In this document: positions 1-11,336 of the stretch, piece after piece
Position numbering within the stretch: the stretch's first letter is position 1
Layout of the letters: the number at the start of each line of letters is the position of its first letter
DNA from: Takifugu bimaculatus
Lineage: Eukaryota; Chordata; Actinopteri; Tetraodontiformes; Tetraodontidae
Direction: 5' to 3'
Length of the DNA: 64,000 bases
NCBI GenBank assembly: GCA_004026145.2
Contig: CP034992.1
Location: forward strand, 7,932,154-7,996,153
Made by a program: the position numbers and the translations under genes
The notes under the pieces: model-generated
The model's database searches: none
Seen by the model: the letters and a program-made list of their open reading frames with translations, nothing else
What the model was told of the DNA's origin: nothing

Positions 1-462
1 ATGCAACTTCTTAAATGATGCATTTAGTCATTTGTGATTTTTGTATCTAGTCAGTTAACAGAATATTGCAGGATTGGCTAACGTGTATCTATAGTAACAA
101 TGATACACATATACAGTCATGCAATCAATAGCACCATCTGTGTCCTAGGATTCTCTGTTGTTTATTAAGGTTTATTTAATTTGTTGGGTGATATAAAATA
201 AAATAAAAAATAATCCAAAACAATTCAAAACAATTGTTAAATCTTGACTAATGAAAAAGATCAAGAAGAAAAATCTTATGTCATCTGTTTTGCTATCACA
301 ACCTAATTAACAAAGCAAGCATCATCATCTGAATTAAAATGGCAGCTGGCCAATAAATCTACATTGGTGTAATTAATTTTCTCTGGAAAAAAGCACTGCT
401 TAGCAGGAAATGACTTTCTTTTTCATCGTCTTTTTAGTTTTACACCATGAACCGGTAATTTC

Positions 463-687
463 TTAATTAGAGCAACATTCTAGAATCAACGCCAACCTGG
501 AAAAGATGGTGTCATAGTTGTGCATCGCAGAATCTGGCCTGGAGGTGTCCTCGTCTGTACCACCAGACTGGGCTGAACTACTGTAGGGGGGAGGTGGGGA
601 TGACTGTCTGACATTACCATAATGATTCACCGTGTTTGACTGTTGTTGCTTACTGGCAGAGCGCCCGCTCTCCCCCGATGATGTCAT
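463..687 (-). other. Ser/Pro-rich coding-like segment, unassigned
   Basis: A 74-codon minus-strand frame whose product is rich in Ser, Gln and Pro and has a PPPPY motif, which is the PPxY form bound by WW domains. A CAG|GT step occurs inside it after the residues DTIFS, but the following bases (GTTGGC) make a poor donor. No good polypyrimidine-AG acceptor precedes it. It could be a disordered tail exon of a minus-strand gene or a chance frame in compositionally biased DNA. I do not recognise the protein. Confidence 0.18.
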
Positions 688-853
688 GCTTTAGAGTATT
701 GATTAAACTCTCCACTGGAGCACAACCCTTTCCCTCTCTCTTGTTCTCACCACCCCCCAACTCTGCTCCTGTACTCAAGTCCATTAGCAGAAACCAGATG
801 CGGCCACTAAAACAATAAAGCTCCCATCCAGAGAATCATAAAGCACATCATAA

Positions 854-947
854 TCAGATGGTGCGCGCCAGGATCGATGGATTCCTGTTAGACCTGGTAC
901 CCATGAAGGCAGGTTTAGATGCTGCCAGAGGGGACTGGGGGGGGGTA
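854..947 (-). other. Possible terminal exon of a minus-strand gene
   Basis: On the minus strand a pyrimidine-rich stretch ending CCCCCATCAG is followed by a 31-codon frame that closes with TGA. It encodes a Pro/Ser/Ala-rich peptide ending in SILARTI. The acceptor-like context is the only positive sign. A homopolymer of nine C follows the putative acceptor, so the frame is fragile. No matching upstream exon was found, so this stays tentative. Confidence 0.15.
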
Positions 948-2045
948 CTGATGGGGGCAGAGAGTTGGGTTACATCTAAAGTGCACCAGAGAATCGATAC
1001 TTTACGTTATGTGTTTTGGAACGGCCTCTCGCAGGACCTCTGTGAGTCACCCCGGTTCGACCGTAGCAACAGATTGGGTTTCACAGTTGGAAAGAAGGAA
1101 ATCCGCACGTCCTTCAGTCCAGAAGACAAACACATGGACTTTATTCTTAGAAAACAACTGCTTCTTTGTGATATCGGTCTATATTTACAGATTCCCGCTG
1201 CACACGTCTCAGCGTTGGTTCCAGTAAATTCCACGCTGTGGGAGTGACAGTTAGAAACATCACTGACGGTTAAATTAGCTGCATAGTAACACTGGAGTTA
1301 CCTTCAAATGATAAACTATTGTTATGTGTTGGTGTGGGATGAGTGTAGCTATTTAACCCTGGCTTTTAGCAGGATGTTGACTTTGTGAGTGACTTTTTTA
1401 TGAGGTTTCACTGGACCAGAGCTTCTGTGTTGCGGAATCCTGCTGAAGCCCTCCAGTCGGTCAAGGGGACGTTGAGGAATTTGGTCGTGTTTGGTCAAGT
1501 CCCAAAATCAACAAAGCATGTTTGCACCCCTTGTGAGGTGTGCTTTGTGATCCACACCTTCATTTTCTCACTCGAACTAGCCCGAAAGAATCTCTGAGAG
1601 AAGTCTGCAAGAGCGAACAAGCAAGAAACCCTGCAGATCCCAGAACATGTGCGAAAACCGGTCGGCATTATGACATTTTCCTCTACTACTTCAGACCCTT
1701 TTGCACATATGCGATAATCCTTGTTTTATCAGGATTATACATGTGAATACAGCGGCGTGTACAGCACCTTCAGTGATTTAATAAAGAGCTCACAGCGTGC
1801 ATGCTAACAGGGTCATGTCACAGCAGGCACAGCAGGGAACAGAGCAGTCTTCATTCTATATTTACAATATCCAATCATGAATGAGCAGGGGAAAAAAGCA
1901 ATGCAACCATTCAGTGACAAGGTTGACCATGAATTAAGAGAAACATGGGAACATATAACTCCCCCACATGTCTTAAATCAGCTCTGTTTAATCCCTCTTC
2001 ATACTGGATCTTGACCTTAAGATAAATTGGCACCCGGCTGCCACC

Positions 2046-2046
<1 letters not shown>

Positions 2047-2082
<36 letters not shown>
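2047..2082. repeat. (AC)n microsatellite
   Basis: Uninterrupted AC dinucleotide tract of 36 nt. Minus-strand frames across it give a meaningless Cys-Val run. Confidence 0.95.
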
Positions 2083-2084
<2 letters not shown>

Positions 2085-2439
2085 TTCACCGAGGCCAGTA
2101 ACCTGCCGACGTTTAGCCGGGGCGTCGCAGGTAACGCTGTTCATGAAGATCATGAACTTTGAGCGGAGGCAGGCTCCGGCATCCCAGCATCAGTCTGGAA
2201 CAGACCCTTGTGACTGCATGATTTTAAACAGGTTAATCGTCACTTAATTGAAATGTCCACTCCCCCCTTGTGTGGATCCCTTCCTCTGCTGATCCTCTGC
2301 TGATCCATCCATCCATCCTGGCGCCATCTAGTCCCCCATTCTGGCTGGTTTGCGGCTGAATGATGTATCAAACCGTGTGTTTCCATGCGCACTAAAAGGC
2401 AGCTGAATGAAAGGGGTTCGCTCTCACCTCCTCTGTACT

Positions 2440-2960
2440 GCGCTCCACCTCACACACACGCACACGCACACGCGCGCATAACCAACCGCTGAGTGATCCA
2501 CGGGAGGGGATCAAAGGGTATTAAACCTCCGCTCAAGACTCAGGGATATCCACGCGCACACAGGCTGCGCTGAGAGCTGTTCATTCATTAATGGAGTCAC
2601 ATGCTACACAGCTCATTTGTGCACATCTCCGGCTTTCCGGGGGTGGGGGGGCGGGGAGCGCGAGCGCGTCCATACAATATGCAGCTCCTGCAGCGTGCGC
2701 GTAAGTAGACACATCCAGCGGCGTGCGAGGTGTGCTCGTACCGATGCATTAGCCCGTGCACAAATGCATGCGTAATTGTGCGTGCGTGCCCCTGCGCTGT
2801 TTGCATGCATGGCTGTTCCCAGTGGCCGCCTGCTCTGCAGGATCCGCTGTCACATGGACTCTGCTGAGGAACACGCGAGGCAGCGGCAGCGGGAGGGGAA
2901 CCGCCGCGTCTCGCGCTTTCCCACCTGCACGTGAGAAAAGAGCTGCTTAGCGCGGTGTCA
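2440..2960. promoter_or_regulatory. CpG-rich block, possible CpG island
   Basis: Markedly richer in G+C and CpG than its surroundings, with clusters such as GCGCGAGCGCG-like runs near 2655-2670 and GAACCGCCGCGTCTCGCG near 2898-2915, then an E-box CACGTG at about 2929. Frames on both strands look non-coding. In a fish genome such a block often marks a promoter, but I see no first exon or TSS signal that would fix a direction. Confidence 0.35.
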
Positions 2961-3860
2961 AAGGTCATCTATCAGTTGTAGATGGTATTTGTCAAACGAA
3001 AAACCCGTTACACAATAATGAATCATTTCTGTGTATTTCTCCCCCATGGCCATAATTATGGGGTATTCAGAAGAGTGATTTGTGCGGACCAATCAGCAGA
3101 CCACGTTGTTTCTACCCTCCATAAGGTAGATTTTCACTCTCGTCTCTCCCCAAAAAACAAAGCGTTTCTTTTGTTTAAATACATTTTTGGAGCAGTTTGC
3201 TTAGTTGTGGACAGGGGAAATGAGGACAAACGCACACTGAGCTGACCTGGACAGTTTGGAGCAGCACAACTCAGCATCAAACTTAATTTACAGTGTGATG
3301 AGAGATTATTACCAACATTTTGGATGAACTCCTGACTCTGTGAGTCATTTTGTGGAGTTTGTGAGCAAACAGCAGCGATTTTCAGCTCTCCCAACTGCTT
3401 CTTTAGCAGTTTAAGCTCATGGAGAAATGGAACCTAATTTAGTATGCAATAATAATACATAATCCACGCCGTATCTTTCAGCCACACAGGTGGGTTTGTC
3501 CTTAGAGTTTGTTGCTCATTGACAGATTTATTGCTAAATAAATCGAGATGAATGAAAGCGCACACCGTCTTCATACCAAGGCTTTCCTTATTTACTGCCT
3601 CAAGGATGTGGTGCATAAATTCTGCTTTGGAAAAGCTGAAAACACAGCCGAGCATCTTCACAAAGACCTGACCTGAGAATCACCCTCAGAATCCTCCGGC
3701 GGAGCTGCGGCGTTCCCATTTCTGCGGCATTTTTAATCAACACCTTCATCTTGCAGTGAGCTGCACATGTGTGATTAACAAAATGAGAGACCTACTTTCT
3801 TCCCCATCACAGAAACAGGAAACGGATCTTCTGCTGCGAGCGCCGCTCTCCCACATCATT
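2961..3860. other. Gene-free stretch
   Basis: Only short frames that overlap on both strands. No splice-linked exon chain, RNA gene or recognised repeat. Confidence 0.5.
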
Positions 3861-4110
3861 GTGTGTGTGTGTGTGTGTGTGTGTTCTTGTACAGGCTACA
3901 CAGTGAGGACCAGAACCGACATTTTACCTGCAAAGTGAGGACATTTTTTGGAAAGTGGGAACATTTTGTCTGTTTTTAAAGGGCTGTTTGAGGGTTAAGT
4001 CTTGGTTTTGAGGTTGAGGGTAGAATAAGGTTTAGGTCAGGGTGAGGGTAAGACATTGAGCTGTGATGTTGGCGTGAAGGTCACTGGGGAAGATCAAAGT
4101 CCTCAACAAG
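3861..4110 (+). repeat. Dispersed repeat led by (GT)n
   Basis: A 24-nt GT tract (3861-3884) is followed by GTGAGGACCAGAAC, a second GTGAGGACATTTT step, TTTTTAAAGGGCTGTTTGAGG and a degenerate run of TTGAGG/TTAGGT-like units to about 4060. From memory this arrangement is a common interspersed repeat in teleosts. It encodes nothing. The boundaries are approximate. Confidence 0.5.
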
Positions 4111-7100
4111 GCAGAAATAGAGACGCACAAAGCTAACTGACACTCAAACAAACAAGACGAAAATGAGTAATGACCATCTCAAAAAGCAAAAGAGAAATTA
4201 TTGCGCATGAAATAAAGAGATATGGCCTGCGTGATGTCAAAGGTAAGTCAATCTGGTGAGCGGATTTGGGGCCACCCACTAAAAACGCTCCAACTGCTTT
4301 TGAAGCTGGACCTTGGAATTTCCAGAGGCAATTGGTTTATTGATCCCGATCTGAAGTAGATGACTGTACTGCTCGGAATATGTGTGTAGGGTGGTGGGGG
4401 AGGGGGGCACCAAAGCCTCTTTATTAGTGTAGATGAAACTGAGGCTCATTTGAAAAGTACTAACATACACACACTCGCAGGCACTTGTCATGTATACACT
4501 GTAGAGGCAGCGGATGAATTAAAAGCAGAAGGCTGAAGCATCTTCTGTTCAAAGCTAGTTTTCCCTCTGTAGCCAAATTCACTGGATAAAACAGTTTTGC
4601 ATCAACCCACCACTAAATCCAGGCAGCCCACGTTGCCCACTCAAACCTCCTCCATCTCCTTGTTCTATAATGACAGCAACTACTTGCGCCAGTCGGCAAG
4701 GACAGTTTATTCCAGCCGAGACAAAAACAGGTCAGAGCGAGTGTGGCCCTCCCTGAGATACATATTGTATAACAGGCTACCCAACAACACGGCATATAAA
4801 AATACCCAAACCTTGAGCTGCACTGTATCGGTAGGTGTGCTGAGAAAACAGTGCAGAGGCAACAAATGTTCAACAAATGCATTCGAGAGCGGCACCAGCA
4901 CCACTGGGGATTAATGTTTGTTCTCTTCATGGGATTTTCACACATTCATTGATTTCAAAGGTTGTAGAGTTCATGAGGGGAGCTTTCATAGTGAACTGTG
5001 AAGGACTAGACTGGTGGCCAAAGCCGTCTCTCAATCAACACATTCTTTGTAGTAGGCGCTTGCACACTGTCATAATGGCCGTGCTAATGTTAGAAATGTC
5101 CACAGTGTCTCAGGATTATGGAGGAAAAAAGACTCTCATAATGCGTCGATACTGTTATCAATGACAATTTGCCTTTTTGGTTTTTCAATTTATTACCCAG
5201 GCAATATGATGACCCACCTGCATACATTTTAGTGTACCAAACAAAAACAGGAAGAACGTCATTTGAATGTAGAGGATATATTAAATTTCAGTGCCTCAAT
5301 TAATCAGAATTAAGTTAGCCAAACTTAGCTGAATCTTTCCTGTCCAAAAGAAAACGAGCAACTTTGGAGTCGGTCTTCAAAATTCTTCTTTTCAGCCGTC
5401 TCCATCTTTCAAAGGCCTCTCCTACACAGGTCATTGTTTTGTTTCAGACTTTGTCGTGACCTTGTTGGGAATTATAACAAGGCCTTTTCGGTCTAGTAGC
5501 GTCAGATATTTGTGATCCGAAACAATTGTAGCTGCAGCTCAGTGGTGACCTGATGCAGAAACGCTAATGAATTAGCGATGTGGGGATCGGTGGAGGGCGG
5601 AGCTACAGACCAAAATACAAAAAGTAAACATTATTTATGGGCTGACACTTCGCGTCTGATGAGAATATTCTGGCTAGACTAGTGGTGTCAGTGATCTAAG
5701 CATTCGAAATGAACATTAACTTCTTTAAAGTCTGCTGACAGATCAAGGCCATTTTATGATTACTAAATAAATTTCTTATATACTGCTCCTTTAAAAATCT
5801 GACTTTTTAATGTTCGCCCCCTTTGATTTCTGACTACATTCTGACGTAAGTCCCCCCTGGGTAGCCATAAAGATAATATCAGGCAATCATAAATAAACAT
5901 GAATCCCGGGGCGATGTCACTTTAACGCTTATAATAACGACCGGAAAAGCCTTATAATGTCTCATTTTGACACTCACCTTATGCGTCCCTTCTTGTGCAA
6001 CAGGGATTGAGCAAGTGACGATTATTCACCATGTTGCACAGTCTGCTCAGGAGTGTGCTGTTGTCGCTTCTGCTATTTTTTGAGACGTACGACACCTTTT
6101 TTTTTTTCTAAACCAGCCTCGATTACTATTCGCGCCACTGTTTTTATTTCCTGTTGTGTTTCAGTGAATGCTGTTTCCATCAACCTTCTATTACATTGCT
6201 GGCTGGAATTATCAATATAATCCCTTTAAAACATAAACAAATAAATAAAATAGGCCCATTAATTGAAAGCTACACAATAAGCACATGTATTCATTACCGC
6301 CACCACTCTTCCCCTCCTTTCCCCAGTTTTCTTTATTAATTTGTGCAGAGTTTGTGACACTTAAAGGCTCTTCCCTTCTGTTTTGATGTGTCTGAGCCCA
6401 CATAATCCAGAGACCTCATAAGCAGCCTCTTTCATGTGCTGCGGTGAAGGCGGTCCCGGTGGGATTGGCTCTGCCCTCAAGACAACATTTCCTCCAACAG
6501 ATGAAAAGGAAATTTAAGTGATAGAGGAGACGTGAAAAGGGTGGTGGGGTTGGGGGGGATTAAATTTGGATCCTGAGAAGAGAGTGAAATGATGGCAGTG
6601 CGCTTCTGTACTGTTTCTGCAGCAGGGATTCATTCAGCGGACCGTCATTACTCAGATAACTGACTGAAGAATGTCCCTTAACCTTTCTTTATGTGGCTGT
6701 GACCTTTAATCTTTGACCCCTGAGACGGACTCATCCTCCGGTCCAATCCCATGTTTATGCCAAGTTTCACCTCCGACCTCAAACTCTTTATTCCAAAGTC
6801 AAACCTTGATTGCCAGCATTTACAGATTAAATGTCTTGGGGTCAAAGGTGAATTAGTGAATTCTAAATTCGCCTTTCTAAATGGTCTCCAAATGAGCAGT
6901 TTCAGGATGAATCATCGCCAGAGATGGATGAAAGAATGAAGAGATGGCTGAAAATCAGAAGCTTTTTTAAATCAAATCTGAAGCAAATATCAATTTTTGG
7001 AGCTAGATTGGTCTTCAAATATCTGATTGGATGTTAACTGTCATCAACCGCCGGATAAAAACACAAAACTATTACAAACTGTACTTTTGGGGGGACCTGA

Positions 7101-7939
7101 GTCGTTGCTGTAAGAAAAGAAAAGTCCAGTGCTCCACTCAGGTCAAAGGTAAAGTCACCTGGTGTCATGCTCTGAAAACATAGTTGCATGTTGGTGTTGT
7201 TCGTGTTATTGTACATGTATACATGAAGTAGACTCAATTTCAAATGGAGTGAAAGTCTCAAGTGCAGATTTTATTTAAATGCACCACGGAATTATTCTTA
7301 CTTTACTTGAAAGCCTAAAAAAATTAGCATTCAGCCTGTCAGAATTAGTCGTTCAGGGGGCAAAGATGCTCCTGTGATCAAACAGGGTGCTAAATATAGG
7401 CTGCATGATTTCTTCTGCTTGAGCGGGAAATCACCCAACCTCAGCTAACAATGAGAGGAAAGAAGAGAAGCAGAAGAAAGGGAGAGCTTAGTCAGATGGC
7501 GTGGCGTTGGTTTGCATTCATCACAACATCGGCGAGGGCCAGCAGCAGCAGCAGCGCTGGAGTCTCTGTGGGTCCCTCTGTGAAGTCTGGCTGCTTTACA
7601 ATCTGTCCCTCATCATCTCCGTGCAGGATGTAATGCTGTAGCCTCAGAGGAATGTGACTGAAATAGGTGTTCTGTTCAATGAAAAACAACATCCTGGAGT
7701 ATATTAGAAGGAAATCTCTGTTAATCTCCGCTGGGCTTCATTCACATTTTACTGATCCACACTGACATTTACGTTTTTACGTGAATCACATATTCCATCA
7801 AACAGTACGGCCATAAAAGGACATAAGCTAGGAAATGTTGACATAAACAGTTGACTTTAATGGCATATTATGAAGAATGAAGAGAATATTTATGAATCAC
7901 CATGTTATAAATGAGTAAAAAAAAAGAAAAATACTGTGC
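4111..7939. other. Gene-free stretch
   Basis: I found no exon-like frame with splice sites, RNA gene or clear mobile element over these 3.8 kb. The bases near 5770-5795 (ACTGCTCCTTTAAA) resemble the terminus of small fish MITE-like repeats, but no partner terminus could be placed. Confidence 0.45.
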
Positions 7940-8190
7940 TGTATTCCTTTTGGGGCCACGGGGAGGGTGCTAGGGCCTATCTCAACTGCGTATGGGTAAA
8001 GCACACACCTGTATGAGTCCAGCTCATTACAGGGCTCAAGCATTTGGGGATTCCTTACTTTGCTCAAGAGTGCCTCGGCAGTGCTCTGAAGGTGTCCTGA
8101 CACCTTCCCCTGCAACCAGAAGACCCTTCTTTTTTTCCCAACACCGGGGCTTGAACTGAAACCCTGACACTGAGCTACCTTACAGCTGAT
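7940..8190 (-). mobile_element. tRNA-derived SINE, minus strand
   Basis: Read on the minus strand, the element starts near 8186 with GTAGCTCAGTG, like a pol III A box, then AGTTCAAGCCCC, like a B box (complement of 8146-8157). A body follows containing the complement of TTTGCTCAAGAGTGCCTCGGCAG. It ends near 7955 with the complement of GGGAGGGTGCTAGGGCCTAT. The A/B-box spacing is that of a tRNA-related SINE head. A second, head-less copy of the same body lies at 26430-26545. Old and mutated, so presumably inactive. Confidence 0.6.
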
Positions 8191-8350
8191 ATATCAGGCC
8201 TAACCCTATTTTCCTATGATACAGCCTCAAAAACCTCTATTATCTGTTCACCAATAGGCATTGTGAAGCGAAAAACAAAACATTAACGCAGAAATATTAA
8301 CAGAGGGTGACATCGTGCGGTCAATCAAATACCTGCATCTGCCATCCGCA

Positions 8351-8362
8351 CCGACAGGGGGC
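8351..8362 (+). promoter_or_regulatory. CTCF-like motif upstream of rpl29
   Basis: CCGACAGGGGGC fits the CTCF core CCASYAGRKGGC with two mismatches (positions 3 and 4). It lies about 75 bp upstream of the inferred rpl29 start. Sequence match only. Confidence 0.35.
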
Positions 8363-8389
8363 GATGTTAGAACACAGGCGAGTCTTTTC

Positions 8390-8466
8390 CCGTTGACCTT
8401 TTCTCTCTTCTCGTCGGTCGGGGCCGACTTTCTTTCTCTTCCGGTTGTCGTCTGTTCGTGTGGCAG
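8390..8466 (+). promoter_or_regulatory. rpl29: rpl29 core promoter and non-coding exon 1
   Basis: Pyrimidine-rich tracts (CTTTCTTTCTCTTCCGG at 8428-8444) have the character of a 5' TOP start, which is expected for ribosomal protein genes, and include an ETS-like CTTCCGG. Exon 1 would run from within this tract to 8466, where GGCAG is followed by the donor GTAGTT. The exact TSS cannot be fixed from sequence. A TOP leader implies growth- and mTOR-dependent translation of the mRNA. Confidence 0.6.
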
Positions 8467-8891
8467 GTAGTTAGATTTCCTGCTTTTATGCTCTTTTCAA
8501 ATCTTAAACAATCTGCGGGTGTTTCACATGTAATCATCCAATTGTCAAGTTATATAGATCAACCTATTTATCGTGCACAATTGTGCGGCGTTATGTTTTT
8601 TATTTGACCCACTTTAAAGCAATAAAATTAGCTTTGGAGTATGCTAACGCTGCCCGATGTTAAACCTTAGCTTTGCCCCTGGTAAAGCTACAAGAAAGAC
8701 TTAAGATCATGGCTTCTTTAAAAACTTTGTCACGGTTTGAATAAAGTATGTTGTATTCAGCGTAGCTTTAATTATAGTGTCATTTATCACCTGCTATAAG
8801 CGCGTTGGTGTTAGCCATCAGCGGTGTTGAAAACAAGTCAATAGAACCTGCTCAATATTGTTTTCTCGCCTGCAGATTATCCAGTGCAGAA

Positions 8892-10049
8892 ATGGCCAAG
8901 TCCAAGAACCACACGAGTCACAACCAGTGTAAGTATAAACAGTGAAGCCTCGCAGATAAATATGATATCCTGGGTTAAGCTCGTTATTACCAGTTTTGTG
9001 TTTTAGAGCTTGTGTTCTGCACGAATGGAGAGGAAAACAAATGCATGCATTCCATACATGGAGTCTGCAGGTTGAATTTAATCTTTTTGCCTTTTCTACA
9101 ACAGCTCGTAAAGCCCACAGAAATGGCATCAAGAGGCCCAAGTCTAATCGCTACGAGTCACTGAAGGGGGTATGTAAAATGGCATTTTTCTACTGCTCAT
9201 TTTTTGCACCTAAAAACGGAGTTTGCAGAATAATGTGTTATGCACTGTAAATCTAGTATGCTAAATCAGCTTTACTCTAAATAACCCAAAATATATGCAA
9301 CAAGGACAAATATTTAATCTGATAAAGGAAGAAAATGCACTAGGACAGTATAGTTGAACCCTTTGTAAGTCTTAACAATAACACTAGGATTACTTATTCT
9401 CACACAGACAGTTGTGAAATAATTACTTTAATTGGTAGATTCAATGGAATTTCTTATTTTCACCAGTTCAATCAGATTGTTTCACTGACAAAGGTTCCAC
9501 TTACAGACACCAATAGGACACACTGCAGTTTGACTATAAATATATATATATTGGCAGTGTGGCAGTATATATATAAATTTTATAAAAATAAAGATTTCAA
9601 CTGGAGCAGATACTTGAACAGAAGAGTTACATACAATATTTCAATATTCTTCACTGCTGTCTAGTTTATTTTTTAAATTTAATTTATTTAAATCTAATAT
9701 CAAGTAGATTTGAGAGTTTTGGTCATAAATAAAACATTGTCTGGAGTGTTTGACTTTGGTTGTAGAGGGTTTTTAAAAAAATGGTTTAGTTTTTCTTATT
9801 TTGAAGGACTTGGTTGTGCCATATATTGTTTTACTCCAATATTGTTGATAACCATTTTACAGTTTTGCATATCTACTGCCAATAATCCATGCCTTAATCT
9901 TAAAACTGCCACATCACTTGCTCACTCAGCTTTATTTCCTCCTGTTATTGCAGGTTGACTCCAAATTCCTGAGGAACATGCGCTTTGCTAAGAAACACAA
10001 CAAGAAAGGCCAGAAGGCGCTACGGAAGGCGGCAGCTCAGGCGAAATAA
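8892..10049 (+). CDS. rpl29: 60S ribosomal protein L29 (eL29)
   Basis: Coding exons 8892-8928 (exon 2 begins at 8876), 9105-9169 and 9954-10049 join in frame to 65 codons plus TAA. Every junction is GT-AG: CAGT|GTAAGT, ACAG|CTCGT, GGG|GTATGT and GCAG|GTTGAC. The product begins MAKSKNHTSHNQSRKAHRNG and continues with the family-typical RYESLKG and KFLRNMRFAKKHNKKG blocks, strongly basic throughout. eL29 is a surface protein of the large ribosomal subunit. The start is the first ATG of exon 2 in a good context (GAAATGG). It lacks the long Ala/Lys-rich C-terminal extension of the mammalian protein and ends in KAAAQAK, so it is close to the short core form. It sits upstream of iars1 on the same strand. 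Confidence 0.95.
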
Positions 10050-10087
10050 GAAGCCTTTCTGTCACATTGTTTTGTTTCCACTGCAGA

Positions 10088-10093
10088 AATAAA
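10088..10093 (+). terminator. rpl29: rpl29 polyadenylation signal
   Basis: AATAAA 39 nt after the stop codon, followed within about 25 nt by a T/GT-rich stretch (TTTTTGTGTTTTC) suitable as the downstream element. Confidence 0.85.
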
Positions 10094-10187
10094 GCTATGC
10101 TTTGTTGACTCAAACTGATTTTTGTGTTTTCTTTCTGTACCTTTCTGATCATTTGATGTGTGTTATGTGGACATTTGATTAGACAAG

Positions 10188-10765
10188 ATGTCATTAGGCA
10201 TTAAAGGCATTAAAGCAAAGGATGCCAACAGACTCAACAAACTCATCAAAAAGGCAGGGTCTGTTGTTGGCTGTAGACTTGATAACTTGGACGAGGTGGT
10301 GAGGGACAGGATGGTGTTGAAACTGCGGACAATCATGGACAGTCCCTCCCACCCCCTCCATAACACAGTGGACAAACTGAGAAGCAGCTTCAGCAGCAGA
10401 CTCCTGCAGCCTCGCTGCTCTAAGGAACGGTACAGGAAGTCATTCCTGCCGTCCGCCATTAAACTCTATAATTCACTCAAACCAACTCAACAATAATTGT
10501 GTAATGTTTATGCTGTAATTTTATTTCTAATTTATTCTATATTTATGTATATATGCTTATAATGCTTATAATATGTATATATTATATTATGTATAATATA
10601 TATGCTTATAATATATGCTGTATGTATATATGCTTATAACACTCTAATCTTATCTGTATTTATTTTTTTTCTGTCTCTTTACTCTGCGTACGCTGCTACT
10701 ATAACTCAATTTCCCCACGGGGATGAATAAAGTCCATCTTAATCTTAATCTTAATCTTAATTACT
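10188..10765 (+). mobile_element. 3' end of an L2/Rex-like LINE
   Basis: The frame 10188-10496 encodes the C-terminal end of a LINE ORF2: a KKAGSVVG segment, MDSPSHPLHNTV, then SRLLQPRCSKERYRKSFLP and AIKLYNS. This is the conserved stretch after the reverse transcriptase in L2/CR1-like elements. An AT-rich 3' UTR follows with repeats of a TATATGCTTATAA unit, then AATTTCCCCACGGGGATGAATAAAG and a (TCTTAA)n tail at about 10735-10762, as expected for target-primed insertion. It is truncated at its 5' end, with no endonuclease or RT core, so it is immobile. It begins within about 100 bp of the rpl29 AATAAA. Confidence 0.8.
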
Positions 10766-11124
10766 ATTTGAGAGCATGGATTGACAGTTAATATATACTG
10801 TGCATTAATAAACTGCAATTTTGCAAATCTGAAATGATATATTTTACACAGTTTGATCTCCACATCAGCTTTTGCTCGTCACATCCAACTGCCCAGCTAA
10901 TCACAAGCTTGTCTCTCGAAACTTGTAGTTAGCCTTTGGAAGGGGAAATTACCATTATGAATTTTCTTCTAAGATCAACAATATTTGGAAATCCATTGTA
11001 CTTAAGATACACTGAAAGTGATCTGCAGGAAGAGTATCAATGAATACATCTTTAATAACAGTTATTTACTAGCTGCTTATGTAAAATTTCATCGTTAAAA
11101 CAATATAGTATAACACTGGAAAGA

Positions 11125-11336
11125 CACTTCCGGTAATCTTTTATGTCGTCCTAGGGTGTTTAAAAGTTTGCCTCTATGTATTAATAGATTAGCAAACAAC
11201 TTCTAAAAACACTATGTTGAGCGTAATCTAGATATTTTATTTTAAACAGACGAGCGTCGAAAGTGACGTCACTTCCGCTCACGCTGACTCCAGCTTGCAT
11301 CATATTGTCGCTCTTTTGGCAGGCGGTGGTTGACAT
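11125..11336 (+). promoter_or_regulatory. iars1: iars1 promoter and non-coding exon 1
   Basis: Contains an ETS-like CACTTCCGG (11125-11133), a perfect CRE palindrome TGACGTCA (11264-11271) running into a second ACTTCCG, and then a candidate exon ending GGTTGACAT at 11336 before the donor GTGAGTG. The next acceptor, TTTTTGCAG at 11826, opens the exon with the start codon. A CRE in this position is compatible with CREB/ATF control, which is plausible for a tRNA synthetase gene, but it is only a motif match. The TSS is not determined. Confidence 0.6.

Larger units (their letters stand above)
1..2046. other. Left-edge non-coding sequence, no confident gene
   Basis: AT-rich for the first 450 bases, then mixed composition. 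Apart from two weak minus-strand coding-like segments listed separately, open frames here are short, overlap on both strands and match no family I recognise. If a gene lies here it is probably the 3' part of a minus-strand gene continuing off the left edge. Confidence 0.5.

Noticed and set aside
858..1247. 129-codon plus-strand frame
   Set aside because: No domain, no splice or promoter context, overlapping minus-strand frames of similar length, and a G9 run inside.
4000..4060. Possible interstitial telomere
   Set aside because: The units are too degenerate and belong to a dispersed repeat beginning at the GT tract.
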